A stretch of 10,225 nt of DNA from the NCBI GenBank assembly GCA_003024985.2, contig PXIH01S0021096.1; one strand, written 5' to 3'. Source of the DNA: Euperipatoides rowelli. Taxonomy: Eukaryota > Onychophora > Udeonychophora > Euonychophora > Peripatopsidae. Of this stretch, positions 8,331-10,225 are shown piece by piece. Both the position numbers and the translations under genes were made by a program. Below the pieces are notes generated by a model. The model saw only the letters and a list, made by a program, of their open reading frames with translations, was not told where the DNA came from and made no database searches. Positions within the stretch are counted from its first letter, which is position 1; every line of letters starts with the position of its first letter.

Positions 8331-8825
8331 GGCTAGCCCTAGATGAAACGTTTAACTGCACAAGTATATTACTTGAGCATGTAGATGGGAAAACTGTGCA
8401 GTTTTAGACACCTATGCAAGTGACTTGTGCAGATAAAAACATGTTGACTTTTTCACTAAAACCTGCGCAAGTCCAGCTGCATACCTGAGTGTCTAGGGGA
8501 AGTTTGTACAATCTTTATTTACTCTCTTTTTTATGCCAATCGTTAGGTGCTATTTTCAACTCTTAATACATTTATATGAAAGTAAACATTTCTTTCAAGT
8601 AGCCATTTCCTACCATGTTTGGAACCACTTTTTTTAGAATTGTAGCAACAGCAACATTCACAAGTGCAATATCCTCATCTTCAGACTCCATGTTTGAAGA
8701 AATTGCAGCAACGATAAACTTGTGCAGTTAATATTGTGCAGTTAAACGTGTAGGGGGTGGCTTGCACAAGTTTATTACTTGCAACGATATACTTGTGCAG
8801 TTAAACATTGCGTCTAGAGCCGGCC
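8331..8825 (-). mobile_element. PIF/Harbinger-like non-autonomous transposon, 495 bp
   Basis: The left end is GGCTAGCCCTAGATGAAAC and the right end (minus strand) is GGCCGGCTCTAGACGCAAT. Both continue into a 20-base perfect inverted match, GTTTAACTGCACAAGTATAT (8350-8369 against 8806-8787). The total inverted repeat is about 40 bases with a few mismatches. The element is flanked by TAA (8328-8330) and TTA (8826-8828), compatible with the 3-bp TWA target of PIF/Harbinger, although the two sides differ at the middle base. The motif TTGTGCAG(TTAA) recurs inside both ends (for example 8423-8432, 8718-8731, 8734-8748), like subterminal transposase-binding repeats. A decayed start of a Harbinger-type transposase lies inside on the minus strand (8543-8691), so this appears to be an internally deleted derivative of an autonomous element. 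Confidence 0.75.
8543..8691 (-). pseudogene. N-terminal remnant of a Harbinger-type transposase
   Basis: From an ATG at 8691 the minus strand reads MESEDEDIALVNVAVATILKK. It then runs into an A7 tract (8628-8634), where the reading must shift by one base to continue. After the shift it gives KHGRKWLLERNVYFHINVLR followed by VENST and a stop at 8545-8543. An acidic N-terminus, an I-L-K-K stretch, a basic RKW segment and then a Y-HI-LREL-like run are features I associate with the start of animal PIF/Harbinger transposases; the match is from memory and by eye. The DDE catalytic part is entirely missing. Only about 50 codons remain of a protein usually several hundred residues long, so it cannot be active. 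Confidence 0.5.
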
Positions 8826-8830
8826 TTATA

Positions 8831-9123
8831 CCGTAGAATGCCAAGCGTGTGTGCATACTTATTCATTGGGGGGAGGAGGAGGAGGAGTTGGCGCTCTTAT
8901 ATTCAGTGCCATGTAAAAACCACTCTTCTTTGAGATACATGGAAGCACTCTCCTAAACCTTAGATGGTGTAAAAACTAGGGGGTGCTGTTGCATGGTGCA
9001 GCTTGGCTTTTTCAAAAAGTTTGTGTGGTAATGGTGGACTTGTTTGATAATGCTGCACTTTACCCGACATAAATTGGGGTGGTGCACTGATTTGGTGGGG
9101 CGCCCTTTGATGACATTCTACGG
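8831..9123. mobile_element. TA-flanked inverted-repeat element (MITE), 293 bp
   Basis: CCGTAGAATG at 8831-8840 is exactly inverted at 9114-9123 (CATTCTACGG). The match extends to CCGTAGAATG-CA if one mismatch is allowed. TA lies immediately outside each end (8829-8830 and 9124-9125), consistent with a TA target duplication as in Tc1/mariner-type or ISL2EU-type elements. The interior is markedly richer in G than the surroundings and includes a GGA run and the segment GGGGCGCCC near 9097-9105. There is no transposase sequence. Ten perfect bases are short for a terminal repeat, but the exact TA flanks and the compositional boundary at both ends support the call. Confidence 0.55.
8867..8886 (+). 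repeat. (GGA)n microsatellite
   Basis: A short G-run passes into about five GGA repeats inside the TA-flanked element. It is striking against the AT-rich background. Confidence 0.75.
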
Positions 9124-9184
9124 TAATAATTTTGAATTGTTATATACAGTAGTATGTATAGTTTAAGTAAAGTATATGTATTAT

Positions 9185-9290
9185 GACGTATGGAGTTCAG
9201 TTGGTTGAACATTAGCCCCATACCACATAATGAGGAAATGTTATCTGGTTCCAAAGAGTATTAGAAACATCACCTGCCTTCAGAACCCAT
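9185..9290 (+). mobile_element. Possible tRNA-derived SINE head
   Basis: TGGAGTTCAGTTGGTTGAACA (9191-9211) looks like a tRNA D-arm, with GTTC (9195-9198) and GAAC (9207-9210) pairing perfectly around a GTTGG-containing loop. ATTAGCCCCATACCAC follows in the anticodon region, and GGTTCCAAAGA (9248-9258) could be a worn B box. The A-to-B distance of about 56 bases is longer than in a normal tRNA. No tail or flanking duplication was identified. A 64-codon minus-strand frame at 9060-9254 crosses this and is not considered a gene. Confidence 0.33.
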
Positions 9291-9306
9291 TATTTGAGAT
9301 TGTACT

Positions 9307-9327
9307 GCAAATGAATCAATCATTTGC
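9307..9327. repeat. Short perfect hairpin
   Basis: GCAAATGA and TCATTTGC form a perfect 8-bp stem around the 5-base loop ATCAA. No T-run follows and no role is evident; chance is possible in AT-rich DNA. Confidence 0.55.
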
Positions 9328-9537
9328 AACATTCAGCAATAAATAAAGTATCTAGAAGTAACAGTTTACAAATCAATTCCAATCATAATCAAAGGTAATC
9401 TAAAGCATGTGTATTCATGATCACTTTAAGACAAGTCGGACATATACAGTACATGCCAATTAAAATGTAATGAATAATTTGAATGTTGACTTAACTATGC
9501 GAGGCAATTAGCAAAATATTTATTCATTTAACTTAAG

Positions 9538-9735
9538 CCTAGAAATGGGTGGTACAATCCACATTTTAGTCATCAAAATGGATGTCTTTTTTTTTTTTTT
9601 AGTCCTAACACTATCCTTAACTCCGACTATGTATTGAACCCACTATGCTCCAACCCTATGATAATATAGAGGTGAAACGATCCTTTTTTGATTGATTTAG
9701 ATAATTTTAACTCGTACTTCCATCAGCATACCCTT
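9538..9735 (+). repeat. Dispersed repeat, copy B (partner of 111-275)
   Basis: AGTCCTAACACTATCC, then ACTCCGACTATGTATT and GAGGTGAAACGATCC (9601-9683), match copy A in order and orientation. Copy B carries an extra segment (about 9637-9664, CCCACTATGCTCCAACCC) between the GTATT and GGTGAAA blocks. A T14-type run precedes the core (9587-9600). The copies are well diverged and about 9.4 kb apart. They are read as two members of an interspersed family rather than long terminal repeats of one element. Confidence 0.6.
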
Positions 9736-10225
9736 AACCAATCAATGGCTGTTTTTGATTGAAATACAGTGAGTTACATCTCATAATTCGCACTAAAAAA
9801 ATATATCAATTTTCGTATGTATTTAAAAAAAATATATATTTCGGAAAAAAAAAAAATTTTGTTTTTTAAATTTTATAAAAATAAATTATTTAGCTTTAAA
9901 ATTGTGAAAGAATTATGAAAATCGGTTAATATTTAGTATTTTTAATTTAGTTTTTTTAAAAAAAGACCCTTACCCTGAAGAGTTCATATTGAAATGTAAT
10001 GAAATAATAATGTAAAAGCATACTGGAGAAAACCTCGCATCTAACGTACTCTACAGTCTAAAACTCGTTATTACTAAGGCCTTAAAAGTAAGCAGAAACA
10101 CAAACACACGCATTTAACAAAAACATTGCACAAGACATACAATAATTTATTTATTATTATCCTTGTAGGCCACAATCATTACCTTCTGTTAATCACTAAG
10201 ATTAAAATTAGAGTATTGGAAAGTT
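9736..10225. other. AT-rich spacer to window end
   Basis: No gene was seen. The stretch contains A runs at about 9796-9802 and 9845-9856, the T7A7 tract at 9951-9964, and a TTATTTATTATTATCC segment at 10147-10162 that could be a worn LINE tail on the minus strand but has no supporting context. Confidence 0.5.
9951..9964. repeat. T7A7 palindromic homopolymer tract
   Basis: Seven T are followed directly by seven A, the third such tract in the window. Confidence 0.75.

Noticed and set aside
9060-9254. 64-codon minus-strand open frame
   Set aside because: It runs from the tRNA-like head across the end of the TA-flanked element, so it joins unrelated repeats. No motif is visible.
111-9735. The idea that the two direct repeats are long terminal repeats of a 9.6-kb retrovirus-like element
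   Set aside because: The copies are strongly diverged with a large internal gap. No gag/pol-type protein, primer-binding site or polypurine tract was seen between them, and the interior consists of unrelated LINE and DNA elements.
1-10225. CRISPR array, operon, phage or bacterial defence system
   Set aside because: There are no regularly spaced repeats with unique spacers, no adjacent long ORFs and no ribosome-binding-site pattern. The composition and element content are those of animal nuclear DNA.

Overview
The window looks like non-coding DNA from an animal nuclear genome. It is very AT-rich (an impression by eye, not a computed figure), full of homopolymer T and A runs and TA-rich simple repeats, and dense with decayed transposable elements. 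I found no open reading frame that looks like an intact host gene, no rRNA and no intact tRNA. The longest open frames (60-96 codons) are chance openings or lie antisense to element relics. There is one ambiguous base (N) at 556. The mix of Jockey-like and other LINE relics with hAT-like, PIF/Harbinger-like and TA-flanked DNA elements is typical of animals. It suggests an invertebrate, perhaps an arthropod or another marine invertebrate, but the species cannot be read from this sequence.

Layout. 1-2600: AT-rich spacer with one copy of a dispersed repeat (about 111-275) and a palindromic TACTGTATA-type simple repeat (582-693). About 2620-3930: a degraded non-LTR retrotransposon on the minus strand. 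Reverse transcriptase motifs can be read in order, including a palm block with FDSIHH, an LPQGAPLS block, and YAD followed by lysine where the second catalytic aspartate is expected. About 4602-5200: a second, separate LINE relic on the minus strand, covering the thumb region and C-terminal tail of an endonuclease-reverse transcriptase. About 6040-6210: a candidate tRNA-derived SINE. 6478-6790: a hAT-like non-autonomous element with matching ends and a 7/8 flanking duplication; its 3' end is tandemly re-duplicated to about 7030. 8331-8825: a PIF/Harbinger-like non-autonomous element of 495 bp with long inverted ends, subterminal repeats and a remnant of the transposase start. 8831-9123: a second TA-flanked inverted-repeat element directly abutting the first. 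About 9185-9290: a weaker tRNA-like SINE head. About 9538-9735: a second copy of the dispersed repeat seen near the start, in the same orientation.

Nothing here works together as a pathway or operon. The window is a record of successive insertions: old, frameshifted LINE fragments on the minus strand, and apparently younger DNA-transposon derivatives clustered in the last 4 kb. The most informative segments are the Harbinger derivative, its abutting neighbour, and the hAT-like element with a duplicated terminus.
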